From NCBI GenBank assembly GCA_003134785.1, contig PLCN01000025.1, positions 1-64,000 on the forward strand: 64,000 nt of DNA. Direction: 5' to 3'. Below, piece by piece: positions 27,873 to 36,525 of the stretch. This DNA is from Spartobacteria bacterium. Lineage in GTDB: Bacteria; Verrucomicrobiota; Verrucomicrobiia; Chthoniobacterales; UBA10450. The translations under genes were made by a program, and so were the position numbers. The notes beneath the pieces are model-generated. The model was not told the DNA's origin and searched no databases. It worked only from the letters and a program-made list of their open reading frames with translations. How positions within the stretch are numbered: the stretch's first letter is position 1; each line of letters starts with the position of its first letter.

Positions 27873-28107
27873 AGGGCTGCGGCACATCGCGTCCGATGTG
27901 ACAAACCGCATCCCTTTCCGAGGTAGCTGCTCCCGCGCCAAAATCCCCGCTTTTTCCACGGTTCGCCGGCAGGTTTTCGACGCGGGCCAGCGGGAGCTCG
28001 GTTCCGTGCGCTTTCGCGACGTTGATTCGATCGGTCGAGAGCCAACCCGTTCGAAGACTTTTGGACTTCCGCGCGAGGCCTCGGCTGGTCAATGCTCTTT
28101 GCTTCCG

Positions 28108-28323
28108 ATGCACTACCGAGAGTTCCGTCCGCACATGCGCTTGCGCGAGTTCGTGAAGTGCTTTTGGACTCTCAGGCATGACTACTCCCAGAGCGTTCAT
28201 TCCGAAGAACAACTCCCGCCGAAAGGTGAGATCGAGCTGATTTTTCACTACGGCCATCCCTTCATTTTGCGCGATGGGGAAGATTGGGTGAAGCGACGCA
28301 TCACGATGCATGAACGCCGATAA
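28108..28323 (+). pseudogene. N-terminal fragment of an AraC-type regulator
   Basis: About 71 residues: REFRPHMRLREFVKCFWTL and PPKGEIELIFHYGHPF match the N-terminal ligand domain (DUF6597-like) of AraC regulators. The rest of that domain and the helix-turn-helix are missing. Its stop overlaps the DUF1801 gene start by 14 bases, so a deletion joined it to that gene. Confidence 0.65.
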
Positions 28324-28681
28324 AATCTTGTCGCAATACGGAGAGCCGGTTGCGGCGACCGGCTCGCTCCTGCGCAAATTTCTGCTCAAGCATTTGCCAG
28401 GCATCACCGAACAGCCCGATGCCCGCGCGAACCTCATCGGTTACAGTTACGGCGCCGGATATAAAGACTTGACCTGCACCATCCTGATGTCGAAGAAGGG
28501 GGTAAAGTTAGGCCTCTACAACGGCGGCGAATTACCCGACCCTCTTCACGTGCTAACCGGCTCTGGAAAAGTGCACAAGTACGTTCCGATCAACTCCGAA
28601 CAGGACCTGAATAATCCCGCGTTGTTAGACTTACTAAAACAAGCCCTTCAAGCGCACCAAATGCGGATGACAGGCAAGTAA
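28310..28681 (+). CDS. DUF1801-domain protein
   Basis: 123 aa. GYKDLTCTILMSKKGVKLGL, GGELPDPLHVLTGSGKVHKY and the following SEQDLNNPALLDLLKQAL fit the DUF1801/YdhG-like fold. Function in the family is unclear (some members are described as iron-chaperone-like). The ATG at 28310 overlaps the AraC fragment, so its original promoter may have been lost in the deletion. Confidence 0.78.
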   Translation: MNADKILSQYGEPVAATGSLLRKFLLKHLPGITEQPDARANLIGYSYGAGYKDLTCTILMSKKGVKLGLYNGGELPDPLHVLTGSGKVHKYVPINSEQDLNNPALLDLLKQALQAHQMRMTGK

Positions 28682-28812
28682 GCGAGCCAGCGGGGCCGCG
28701 TCGGCGATCTGTGCTGTCAGACTTCGGCAGCTATGAACGCCTGGTAATTCACGCTCGACATTCCTGCGGCGGAGCACACGATGTGGCTCGCAATGGAAGG
28801 ACCGGAGAGCGC

Positions 28813-29466
28813 ATGAACATTTCGCCGCAACAAACCGATGATCCAAATCCGCGATCTCGGTCCGCTGCTCCAATCGAGCGCCGGTTCGGTGCGTTTCTCC
28901 TCGATAACGGCGCGGCGCTCCTTCTTATCGTTTCGGGCTCGTTGCTTTTATCTTTCGTTTTCGAGCACGCGCCATTCTGGTTTGTCTCTGCGTTCTTAAT
29001 TGCATATCAACTGTGCTTGGTCTGCTGGACTTTGGGCAAAGACTCGTGGTGGCGAGGTCAAGGTATCGGCAAGAGGATAGGGGGCATTTTCCTTGCGGAA
29101 TCACACACTAACCATCCCGCAAGCAGACTTAGGTGTATTTGGCGGCAAGCTATTTGTGTTTTCATTGTGCTCGGTCTGTACCTGCCTGTATATCTCTACA
29201 TTTTTCGCTCAGCCACGATTGTAAAACAGGCATTGGCCTCGAGTTTGCTTTCTGCTGCCGCGCCCATTCGGCTAGCCGCGTTTCTGCCGCCGGACCGGTT
29301 CAAAGCCGCCGGCGAACTGGTTGTTGCGCACGTCTTGGTCGTGAGCTTTATACTGCTGGAAGGAATGATGATCTTCTGCCGTGAAGATCGCAGGCGGATC
29401 ATCGATTTGCTGGCCGGCACTCAGGTAGTAGACGCCAGATCGTTAGATTGCAAGAATGTGAGCTAA
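28813..29466 (+). CDS. RDD-family membrane protein
   Basis: 217 aa from the ATG at 28813. ERRFGAFLLDNGAALLLIVS at the start, GKDSWWRGQGIGKRIGGI in the middle and a C-terminal RRRIIDLLAGTQVVD are the conserved RDD features (Arg-Asp-Asp family). Four to five hydrophobic segments. RDD proteins are inner-membrane proteins of uncertain transport function. Nine bases separate it from the next small membrane-protein gene. Confidence 0.82.
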   Translation: MNISPQQTDDPNPRSRSAAPIERRFGAFLLDNGAALLLIVSGSLLLSFVFEHAPFWFVSAFLIAYQLCLVCWTLGKDSWWRGQGIGKRIGGIFLAESHTNHPASRLRCIWRQAICVFIVLGLYLPVYLYIFRSATIVKQALASSLLSAAAPIRLAAFLPPDRFKAAGELVVAHVLVVSFILLEGMMIFCREDRRRIIDLLAGTQVVDARSLDCKNVS

Positions 29467-29475
29467 GTACCCTGC

Positions 29476-29697
29476 ATGTACAACGCCCAGATCATAGCGC
29501 CGGTAGTACTTTCGCTCAGCGCTGGATCAGGTCTGGCGGCGGGTTTGTTCGCGACGCGGTATTTTCGCGCCGAGGAAGGGATTCGACGCTTTTTCGCGTT
29601 CTGGCCCACTTTCTGGATAGTGAGCTTCCTAGCCTTCGCCCTCAGCATGATTATAGTCGTATTGATTTTTGGCGGTCCACCGGATCAGGAAAATTAG
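29476..29697 (+). CDS. Small two-pass membrane protein
   Basis: 73 aa, no known family. Hydrophobic segments at about 7-26 and 45-66 with an Arg-rich loop (RYFRAEEGIRRFF) between. Starts nine bases after the RDD gene and probably shares its transcript. From 29698 to 30095 no gene can be supported. Confidence 0.5.
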   Translation: MYNAQIIAPVVLSLSAGSGLAAGLFATRYFRAEEGIRRFFAFWPTFWIVSFLAFALSMIIVVLIFGGPPDQEN

Positions 29698-30095
29698 TGC
29701 ATGTCCCGTAAACCACCTAATCCCTATGTAGTGAGTCAAGCGTGGATGCGGGGTTTGGGTTGGTTTTACTTCATTGGTTTTTGGATGGGTCAGTTGTGGG
29801 AGTTCAATCTTCGGGCGCTTCCTCCTTCCTTTAGCTCGTTGGGTTTGCGTTCCAGCTCCGAAAGCTTTCGGGGTGCCTGTCGCCGAGCCGCAATTTGACT
29901 CCAAAAGCCTTAGCGAATTGATCAATCCGGTCGGTGGAAGAGGAACTTGAGCCGGACCAACCTAGGGCGTCCTGTTCATGGAAACTTCTAACTCTTCCCT
30001 GTCAGTTTTTACTCGCTCTCGCCAGCGATAGCCGATCTTATTCTCGCTGGTTAGGCAAAGATATCCACGACGACAATCACGACCACGGGCGTCCT

Positions 30096-30461
30096 ATGAC
30101 TCCAACACTGGCAAACGGCAAAATCTGCTACGTCGAGATGTCAGCGACCGACGTCCACCGCTCGGCTGAATTCTACGAAAAAGTCTTTGGCTGGCAGATC
30201 AGGCAGCGCGGTAACGGCTCGATCGCATTCGACGACGGGGTGGGTGAAGTGAGCGGCACGTGGGTGACTGGCCGGACGGCGGCGACACCAGGGTTGCTCA
30301 TCTACATCATAGTCGATAGCGTGGCCGCGACGATTGACACCCTCACCGCTCACGGCGGCGAGCTCGTGCAACCCATCGGCGCTGACGCGCCGGAAATCAC
30401 GGCGCGCTTCCGCGACCCCGCCGGAAACGTGATTGGCCTCTATCAGCAACCCAAGCCGTAA
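30096..30461 (+). CDS. VOC-family (glyoxalase/bleomycin resistance-like) protein
   Basis: 121 aa from the ATG at 30096; upstream codons back to 29934 do not look conserved. KICYVEMSATDVHRSAEFYEK then VFGWQIRQR, and the end ARFRDPAGNVIGLYQ, are typical of VOC domains. The family includes metal-dependent dioxygenases, glyoxalases and ligand-binding proteins; this single-module form does not tell which. Monocistronic. Confidence 0.88.
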   Translation: MTPTLANGKICYVEMSATDVHRSAEFYEKVFGWQIRQRGNGSIAFDDGVGEVSGTWVTGRTAATPGLLIYIIVDSVAATIDTLTAHGGELVQPIGADAPEITARFRDPAGNVIGLYQQPKP

Positions 30462-30578
30462 CAGCCCGACGCTGTGTAGACTTTCGGCGGTTGGCGACCC
30501 TGTGGTAAAGCCGTTTCGGAGAGAAACCGAAACCAGCAGGGGCACGCGTGTGTAATCCACAGGCGCGTTAATGTTCCG

Positions 30579-32789
30579 CTACGGCAGGTTGTAAACTTCC
30601 ACCAGTCCTACGCCGGTGGTGTTGTTCTTTCCTCGCACAACCGCCGTGTAATTGCCGGGAGCTAACGTCGCCACGATCGCTGATTCAAGATCATTGGAAG
30701 GAGGAAGCGTAGTCGCTCGCACCTCGGCTTCCTGCGATTGTTGAGTTTGATCGTTGATCTTCCAGTTATCATTCGTGGCCGTGGTAGCGCCGTTCCCATC
30801 GTGCAACTCAAGGGTCGGGTCTGACAACACGCCTTGGATGCCCGAGTTAATCAGTGACGGCCCGATGGCGCGGACAAGCACCCGGGCGTTTCCGCCCGCA
30901 CTGCCTCCGCCCACAATCAAGCCGCCGATCATGACGTTGTCGCCCGTGTCCACAAATCCGCGCGTGCTGATATTCGACAGCTGGGAGTTAACGCCCCGCG
31001 CCAGATCGTAAACCTCCACTACGCCGATACCCGTTCCTCCATTCTTGCCCGAGAGAATCGCAGTGTAGGTTCCGGGATTAAGAGTCATCACGATGGCCGA
31101 TTCCAGGTCGTTCGTCGGGGGAATCGTCGTGGCCTCCACCTCTGCCTGCTGGCTGCTTCCGTCGGATCTGGTTTTCCAGTTATCGTTGGTAGCCAGCGTG
31201 GTATTGCCTTGATGCAGTTCCAAAGTCGGATCGGACAAGGTCCCGCCTACACCATTGAGCGAAGGACCTATCCCGCGAATGATTACTTGCTTGGGATCAG
31301 TGCCGGTGATGATGAAGCCGGCGATAAGGACCTGTTGATCTGTCAGAACACGCGCTCGCGTGGAGATATTGAGCAACTGAAGCGTGGGCGGTGCGACGCG
31401 AACGTAGTAGATATCTTCTTCAGAGTTGAAGGTAGCCGTATAGGCGACATTGCCTCCGGTATTGTCTGAAACGATCGTGATGTAATCGCCCATCTTGTTC
31501 TGGTTCGGGTAACCAAGGAACGGATTGAACGAATTGCTCACGGCCACGTTAGCCGACCAGGTGTCGCCCCCATCGAAGCTGTAAGAATAGAAGAGCTGCG
31601 AATCGGTATTGTTCCCGGCGTTGCGTGTGTCCAGCCAAACCGCGTCGATGCGTCCATTCGGCGCGACCGACATCGTGCCGAACCAATGCCATTTGTTGTG
31701 ATTGACCGGATCGTCGTTGATCCGGTGAGGCGCGCTGAAGGTTTGTCCGCCATCCGTGCTGCGCACAAACATCACGTCGGTTCCGGGGCTGGAACCAAAT
31801 GGTTGCACGCTCGCCACCATGTAAACGTTATTGTTAGTGCTCGTGCCTGAACGATCCACCGCCAGGAAAACCTGCCCTACCAATCCTTCCCGGTTTATCG
31901 AATCGCCGCTGACATCGATGCTACCGGCCAGGTTAACCGCTGTGCTTTGATCAAAGCTTGGAGTAACCGCGGAGTTCTTTGCATTGGTCGAGCGAACACA
32001 CCAAAACGGGCTCAGATTGTTCGGATCCACACCACCAATAAATAGATTGCCGTTCGTGTCCACGTCGAGCGTGCCCCAGATGGGAGAGTTAGGAATGTTG
32101 ACCGGATTTATCCAAGTGGACCCGCCGTCGGTGGAACGGCTGAATTGCCGCCCCCCGTAATTATTGCCGGCGGTGCTCCAAGCCTGGTACTGGAACCCGT
32201 GACCCGCGCTGTTCGTGTTATCGATGGTGAACCACTGCTTGTCGCCTCCCGTCGCGGGTCCGAGGTTTGTCCAGGACTGGCCGCTGTCGACCGAACGCCA
32301 GACGTTATCAGAGAACGTCTCGAGCAGGCTGAGGTAGCAGAAAGTTCCCGTGTCACCCGCGGCCAGGACCGGATCGCTCCGGAAGACGTTATTCTCGAGG
32401 ACGCCGGGAAAGGTCCACGTGGTGCCGCCGTTACTGGTAAAACCCCAGCCGGCCTGGCGGAAATTAGACGCCACGCTATCGAACTGCCTCCAACCGATTA
32501 CCATCTTGTTGTGGTTGGTTGGGTCTACGCTGATCGACGGCTCATTCGCGGCGTCGCCCGTGATGTTCTGGCCGTTCGCGTCCACATTGACCTGATAACT
32601 CGTGAACGCTTCGTGCGGCGAGACCATCCCCTGAGAAAGACCCATCCTCCTCAACGGAAAAAGGGCCGGCGGGTTGTCGTATTTTTCGAGTGCCTCGTTT
32701 GGAGCTAGCTTGGGCGGCTCCGTTTGACTTGAAGCGACGGCAAGCGTGAGCAGCAAAATCAAACAAGTAAGTAAGCTCGCCTTTGACAC
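30579..32789 (-). CDS. Secreted sialidase/BNR-propeller protein with paired C-terminal domains
   Basis: 736 aa. Signal peptide (SLLTCLILLLTLAVASSQ). Residues about 60-490 form a beta-propeller with repeated Asp-box-like turns (SVDSGQSWTNLG, STDGGSTWINP, STDGGQTFSAPH, SFDGGDTWSANV), as in exo-sialidase/BNR proteins. The catalytic Arg triad of sialidases cannot be confirmed. The C-terminal 230 residues are two copies of the recurring domain. It lies just left of the tRNA-fragment array. Confidence 0.87.
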   Translation of the reverse strand: MSKASLLTCLILLLTLAVASSQTEPPKLAPNEALEKYDNPPALFPLRRMGLSQGMVSPHEAFTSYQVNVDANGQNITGDAANEPSISVDPTNHNKMVIGWRQFDSVASNFRQAGWGFTSNGGTTWTFPGVLENNVFRSDPVLAAGDTGTFCYLSLLETFSDNVWRSVDSGQSWTNLGPATGGDKQWFTIDNTNSAGHGFQYQAWSTAGNNYGGRQFSRSTDGGSTWINPVNIPNSPIWGTLDVDTNGNLFIGGVDPNNLSPFWCVRSTNAKNSAVTPSFDQSTAVNLAGSIDVSGDSINREGLVGQVFLAVDRSGTSTNNNVYMVASVQPFGSSPGTDVMFVRSTDGGQTFSAPHRINDDPVNHNKWHWFGTMSVAPNGRIDAVWLDTRNAGNNTDSQLFYSYSFDGGDTWSANVAVSNSFNPFLGYPNQNKMGDYITIVSDNTGGNVAYTATFNSEEDIYYVRVAPPTLQLLNISTRARVLTDQQVLIAGFIITGTDPKQVIIRGIGPSLNGVGGTLSDPTLELHQGNTTLATNDNWKTRSDGSSQQAEVEATTIPPTNDLESAIVMTLNPGTYTAILSGKNGGTGIGVVEVYDLARGVNSQLSNISTRGFVDTGDNVMIGGLIVGGGSAGGNARVLVRAIGPSLINSGIQGVLSDPTLELHDGNGATTATNDNWKINDQTQQSQEAEVRATTLPPSNDLESAIVATLAPGNYTAVVRGKNNTTGVGLVEVYNLP

Positions 32790-32899
32790 CCTAAACCCAC
32801 CTTATGCCGAATTACGACATTCGACAACTAACGGGTCATTCGTCAGATTTTCGATGCAACGCGGCACGCGCTTTCGGAATCCTGCTCGGCCATTATTTC

Positions 32900-33129
32900 T
32901 CTTCTGCAATTGAACGTTAGACGCTTGCTCGCGAATACTTTCGGAGTTGAGCGTTGGATGTTGAACGTTCGCTGGAAGCGCATGGTGCTGGACAATCGGC
33001 CTTCGCAAATCGAACTTCGCCAATCCGCTTGTCCACGTAATTCGGTTTTGAAAATCGTTAATCGCAAATCTAAAATCGAAAATGTCGGCGCGTCCCCGTA
33101 GTTCAAAACATAGAACGAGGGTCTCCTAA
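32900..33129 (+). pseudogene. tRNA-Arg fragment A (33092-33129) with upstream repeat block
   Basis: 33092-33129 matches the 5' half of the tRNA-Arg at 48139, from the acceptor strand through the anticodon loop (GTCCCCGTAGTTC... to TCTCCTAA), with a few changes. It then continues TTCGAC, the bases that also occur just after the intact tRNA. The upstream block is mosaic: 32900-32975 resembles the type seen at 40.0 kb, and 32980-33091 the type at 42.9 kb. No gene is seen in 32790-33370. Confidence 0.8.
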
Positions 33130-33199
33130 TTCGACTAGACCACTTCGTGAATCGACCGGCCACGCTGGCCCGCCCTTTTTTCTTCAGCACTTCGTGCGT

Positions 33200-33238
33200 T
33201 CATTCATCGAAATTCCCTTAGAGAAGTTCGATGAATGA
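33200..33238. repeat. 12-bp inverted repeat upstream of sugar dehydrogenase gene
   Basis: TCATTCATCGAA and TTCGATGAATGA pair perfectly around a 15-base loop, 130 bases before the start codon at 33371. It could be an operator or the terminator-like end of a lost gene. Confidence 0.55.
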
Positions 33239-33370
33239 CAAACTTGCCGAAATTCAGCTGTTCCGCAGCGTGCGGGTGTGATTCGTGCTCTAAGAAAGCG
33301 CACTTGGCCGGAGCGATCCCGCAGCAAGTTTGGTCGCAACTTCGCCACACGTTCAAGGTTTAAGAGACGC

Positions 33371-35860
33371 ATGCAACACGGAATCCGCACGGGTTTGTTA
33401 TCCCTTTTGGCGTTCTTGATTCTCCCTGTGAGCCTGACACGCGGAGCGACAACCATCGTCCGCGTCGCCTCTGGCAATGAATTAATCTTTTCGCCGAAGA
33501 GTGTCACGGTCCAGCCCGGCGACACCGTGAAGTGGATTTGGGACGGCAGTAGTCACGATGTGAAATCGGGCAGCCCGGGACAGCCAACCAATCTCTTTGG
33601 CACTCAGATCCAACCAAGCGGCGCCACCTATTCATACAAGTTCACTACGCCGGGAAATTTCCCCTACTTTTGTAGTCCGCACGGCGCGTGCTGCGGAATG
33701 GTCGGCACAATCACCGTCGCGGGCACGCCGCCTGCGACTCCCACGCCGACACCCACCCCCACTCCGGCGCCGCAGCCGACTCCATTACTTGCTCGCGTGC
33801 CCACGGGACCAATCAAGATCGAACTGCAAACAGTCGCCACCGGATTGATCGCACCGATCGACATGGTTTCGGCGAACGATGGCACTGGACGCCTTTTCAT
33901 TGTCCAGCAAAGCGGTCAGATCGTCCTTCTAAAGAATGGTCAACTCTCAGCTACCCCGTTTCTGGACGTCTCGAACCGGCTGGTGACACTGAGCACGTCT
34001 TACGACGAACGGGGCTTGCTCGGCGTGGCCTTTCATCCTGGCTTTAACGATTCGTCCAGCCCAGGCTATGGGAAGCTCTACACCTTCACAAATGAGCCGG
34101 TCACTGGTTCGGCCGACTTCACCGTCCCCGACACCTCGGCGTTTAATAACCAGGTGGTAATCGCAGAATGGAAGGTTTCAGCCAACAATGCCGATGCGGT
34201 CGACCCATCCACGCGCCGTGAAGTGTTGCGCATCGATCATCCGCAGTCTAACCACAACGGCGGTAAGATGGCATTTCGCGCCAGCGACCATTACCTTTAC
34301 TTCTCGATTGGCGATGGAGGACTCGCCGATGATGTCGGTCCTGGCCATAATCCAACGACCGGGAACGGACAGGACATCACAACCGTCTTGGGCAAGATAT
34401 TGCGGATTGATCCACTCGATCCTGCGCTGACCTCAAGCAGCGCTGATCCAATCAGTGCGAACGGAAAATATCGTATTCCTGTCTCCAATCCCTTTGTGGT
34501 CGTATCTAATCCGGCGAACCGAGCAGCAGAGATCTACGCCTACGGTTTGCGCAATGTCTTTCGCTTCAGCTTCGATCCCGTGACGGACAAGCTAATGGCC
34601 GGAGACGTCGGGCAGGACCACGTCGAGGAAATCGATATCATTGAAGCCGGCAAAAACTATGGCTGGAACCGGAAGGAAGGAACCTTCCTCTTCGATCCGG
34701 CGACCGGTGGAGACTCTTTTGATGCATCGCCCGATCCATCCCTGACCGATCCGATCGCTGAGTACAGCCACGATGACGGCATCGCAGTCATTGGGGGATT
34801 TGTCTACCGCGGCTCCGCTCTCCCGGCATTGACGGGCAAGTACGTCTTCGGCGACCTCGCTGCGCCCGGGACGGCAAGTGGCCGACTCTTTTATCTGGAT
34901 GACCTTGCCTCCGGTCCAATCAAGGAATTGAGCATCGGCACTCCCGCTCGCTCGCTTGGTCAGTTGCTCAAAGGCTGGGGCGAGGACGCACAAGGTGAAA
35001 TTTATGTTCTTGGCGATACGAATATTGGCCCCGGAGCAGCAAGCGGCAGCGTGTTTAAAGTTGTGCCGATACCTGTAGCACCATCCTTATTGAATCTATC
35101 AACCCGCTTGAGCGTTCAGACCGGCGACAATGTGCTGATAGGTGGCTTTATCATTACAGGCAGTTCTTCGAAAAACGTTTTATTGCGCGGGATGGGACCT
35201 TCGCTGGCCTCCAGTGGGCAACCAGTTGCTGGCCGCTTGAGCGATCCGACGCTTACGCTCTTTGACGGCGCTGGGACGGCGCTGCTCTCAAATGATGATT
35301 GGATGAACGGCACCCAGAAGCAGGAAATCATCGACAGCGGACTTGCGCCTGGTGATCCGAAGGAAGCGGCGATGATAGCCTTGCTCGAGCCGGGGAATTA
35401 TACAGCGATTCTGAGCGGCAAGAATGGTGCGACCGGGGTGGGCCTCTTGGAGCTTTACGATCTCGCGCAAAGCGCTCCGGCAAATGCGGTCAACATTTCG
35501 ACGCGAGGACTCGTCCAAACCGGCGATAACGTGATGATCGGCGGTTTCATCGTGGGCGGATCGAAAACCTCGCGCATCCTGGTCCGCGCGATAGGGCCGG
35601 AGTTGACGGCGGCCGGCGTCCCTGGCGCTCTTCAGGATCCGACACTCGAACTCCACGATGGCTCCGGCACAACAATAGCCACTAACGATAACTGGCGCTC
35701 AACCCAGCAAGCCGACATTGCCGCGACAATGTTAGCGCCGACCGACGATCGCGAATCAGCAATTCTCTCGACTCTCGCGCCTGGGAATTACACTGCGATC
35801 CTCCGCGGCAGCGGTGGATTGACCGGCGTGGCGCTATTCGAAGCTTACCAGTTACCCTAA
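33371..35860 (+). CDS. Secreted cupredoxin-sugar dehydrogenase fusion with paired C-terminal domains
   Basis: 829 aa from the ATG at 33371, which opens a signal peptide (LLSLLAFLILPVSLTRG). Residues about 27-115 are a plastocyanin-like cupredoxin with likely copper ligands in SSHDV and YFCSPHGACCGM. A Thr-Pro linker follows, then a PQQ-dependent glucose/sorbosone dehydrogenase-type propeller (about 150-570: DERGLLGVAFHPGF, HNGGKMAF, YGLRNVFRFSFDP, GKNYGWNRKEG). Two copies of the recurring domain end the protein. The fusion suggests direct electron transfer from PQQ to copper outside the cell; that is inference. Confidence 0.9.
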   Translation: MQHGIRTGLLSLLAFLILPVSLTRGATTIVRVASGNELIFSPKSVTVQPGDTVKWIWDGSSHDVKSGSPGQPTNLFGTQIQPSGATYSYKFTTPGNFPYFCSPHGACCGMVGTITVAGTPPATPTPTPTPTPAPQPTPLLARVPTGPIKIELQTVATGLIAPIDMVSANDGTGRLFIVQQSGQIVLLKNGQLSATPFLDVSNRLVTLSTSYDERGLLGVAFHPGFNDSSSPGYGKLYTFTNEPVTGSADFTVPDTSAFNNQVVIAEWKVSANNADAVDPSTRREVLRIDHPQSNHNGGKMAFRASDHYLYFSIGDGGLADDVGPGHNPTTGNGQDITTVLGKILRIDPLDPALTSSSADPISANGKYRIPVSNPFVVVSNPANRAAEIYAYGLRNVFRFSFDPVTDKLMAGDVGQDHVEEIDIIEAGKNYGWNRKEGTFLFDPATGGDSFDASPDPSLTDPIAEYSHDDGIAVIGGFVYRGSALPALTGKYVFGDLAAPGTASGRLFYLDDLASGPIKELSIGTPARSLGQLLKGWGEDAQGEIYVLGDTNIGPGAASGSVFKVVPIPVAPSLLNLSTRLSVQTGDNVLIGGFIITGSSSKNVLLRGMGPSLASSGQPVAGRLSDPTLTLFDGAGTALLSNDDWMNGTQKQEIIDSGLAPGDPKEAAMIALLEPGNYTAILSGKNGATGVGLLELYDLAQSAPANAVNISTRGLVQTGDNVMIGGFIVGGSKTSRILVRAIGPELTAAGVPGALQDPTLELHDGSGTTIATNDNWRSTQQADIAATMLAPTDDRESAILSTLAPGNYTAILRGSGGLTGVALFEAYQLP

Positions 35861-35953
35861 CAGCGGCTGCTAAAAGCACTGCAGCGAACTCCGAAGAGGT
35901 TCGGCGGGAGTGACTCGAGTTCGCACGTCACTGGCCAGTGCAATAACTCGGTC

Positions 35954-35971
35954 CCAGTTCACGTGAACTGG
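35954..35971. repeat. Perfect 18-bp palindrome
   Basis: CCAGTTCACGTGAACTGG is a perfect self-complementary sequence between the sugar dehydrogenase gene and fragment B. It may be a regulator site or the stem of a terminator. Confidence 0.5.
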
Positions 35972-35986
35972 TCCTGTGCAACTGTA

Positions 35987-36073
35987 CTATTGCGCTTCGG
36001 CCTTTTCGTTGTCCCGCGCCTTGTCTTTGTTCCAGAGATGGAAGGTGTAGGTGAAAACGACGTAATTGAGAAT
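35987..36073 (-). pseudogene. C-terminal gene fragment of unknown protein
   Basis: The minus strand reads ILNYVVFTYTFHLWNKDKAR and onward to a stop at 35987. Alternating strands and charged tail look like the end of a real protein, but upstream the frame runs into the repeat block of fragment B. Probably a remnant cut by the insertion there. Confidence 0.45.
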
Positions 36074-36095
36074 GTCACGGCGAGAAGGGTCAGAG

Positions 36096-36295
36096 TATTG
36101 ACACACATTCCTCGGGGCGAGTAGCAGGCACCTTGGAGCTAGCGATGGCAGTAGGATGCCGGTTGTTCGCGAAATACCTTCAAGTTCGCTTGCACGGACG
36201 CCAGCCGAATGGTGCTGGACAATCGGCAATCCCAAATCGAACTTCGTTAATCCGCTTGTCCAAGTAGTTCAACGGATAGAACGAGGGTTTCCTAA
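36096..36295 (+). pseudogene. tRNA-Arg fragment B (36258-36295) with upstream repeat block
   Basis: The upstream block (36096-36257) is nearly the same as 42786-42980. The tRNA part runs from a shortened acceptor strand (GTCCAAGTAGTTC) to TTTCCTAA, followed by GGCGAAAC as in fragment C. The acceptor junction suggests a deletion between two GTCC words of the block. From 36296 to 36525 no gene is seen; GGCATCCGGGTGACACA lies at 36417, the same 122-base offset as in fragment C. Confidence 0.8.
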
Positions 36296-36525
36296 GGCGA
36301 AACTGACGTTTTATCACACTTGATCAGCAGTCGTCTAAATTGCGCAATCGGCTGTTTGTTAGTGGATTACGCCGGAACTCTGTCAGCGCATCTCATCTGG
36401 AATCTGCCCATTTTTAGGCATCCGGGTGACACAGATTTTCCTGCTGGGCTTCGGCTCAGAAGGTGTGAAAAACCTGTTCAACACGCTCGACAATCAGCGA
36501 AGCAGTTTTCAATCTGACGTAATCA

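Noticed and set aside
27811-28107. Upstream extension of the AraC fragment
   Set aside because: Runs antisense to the start of the cyclase-TPR gene and lacks similarity to AraC proteins.
29698-30095. 65-codon ORF at 29701 on the plus strand and 98-codon ORF on the minus strand
   Set aside because: Neither has a family, and they overlap each other; composition and start context do not favour either.
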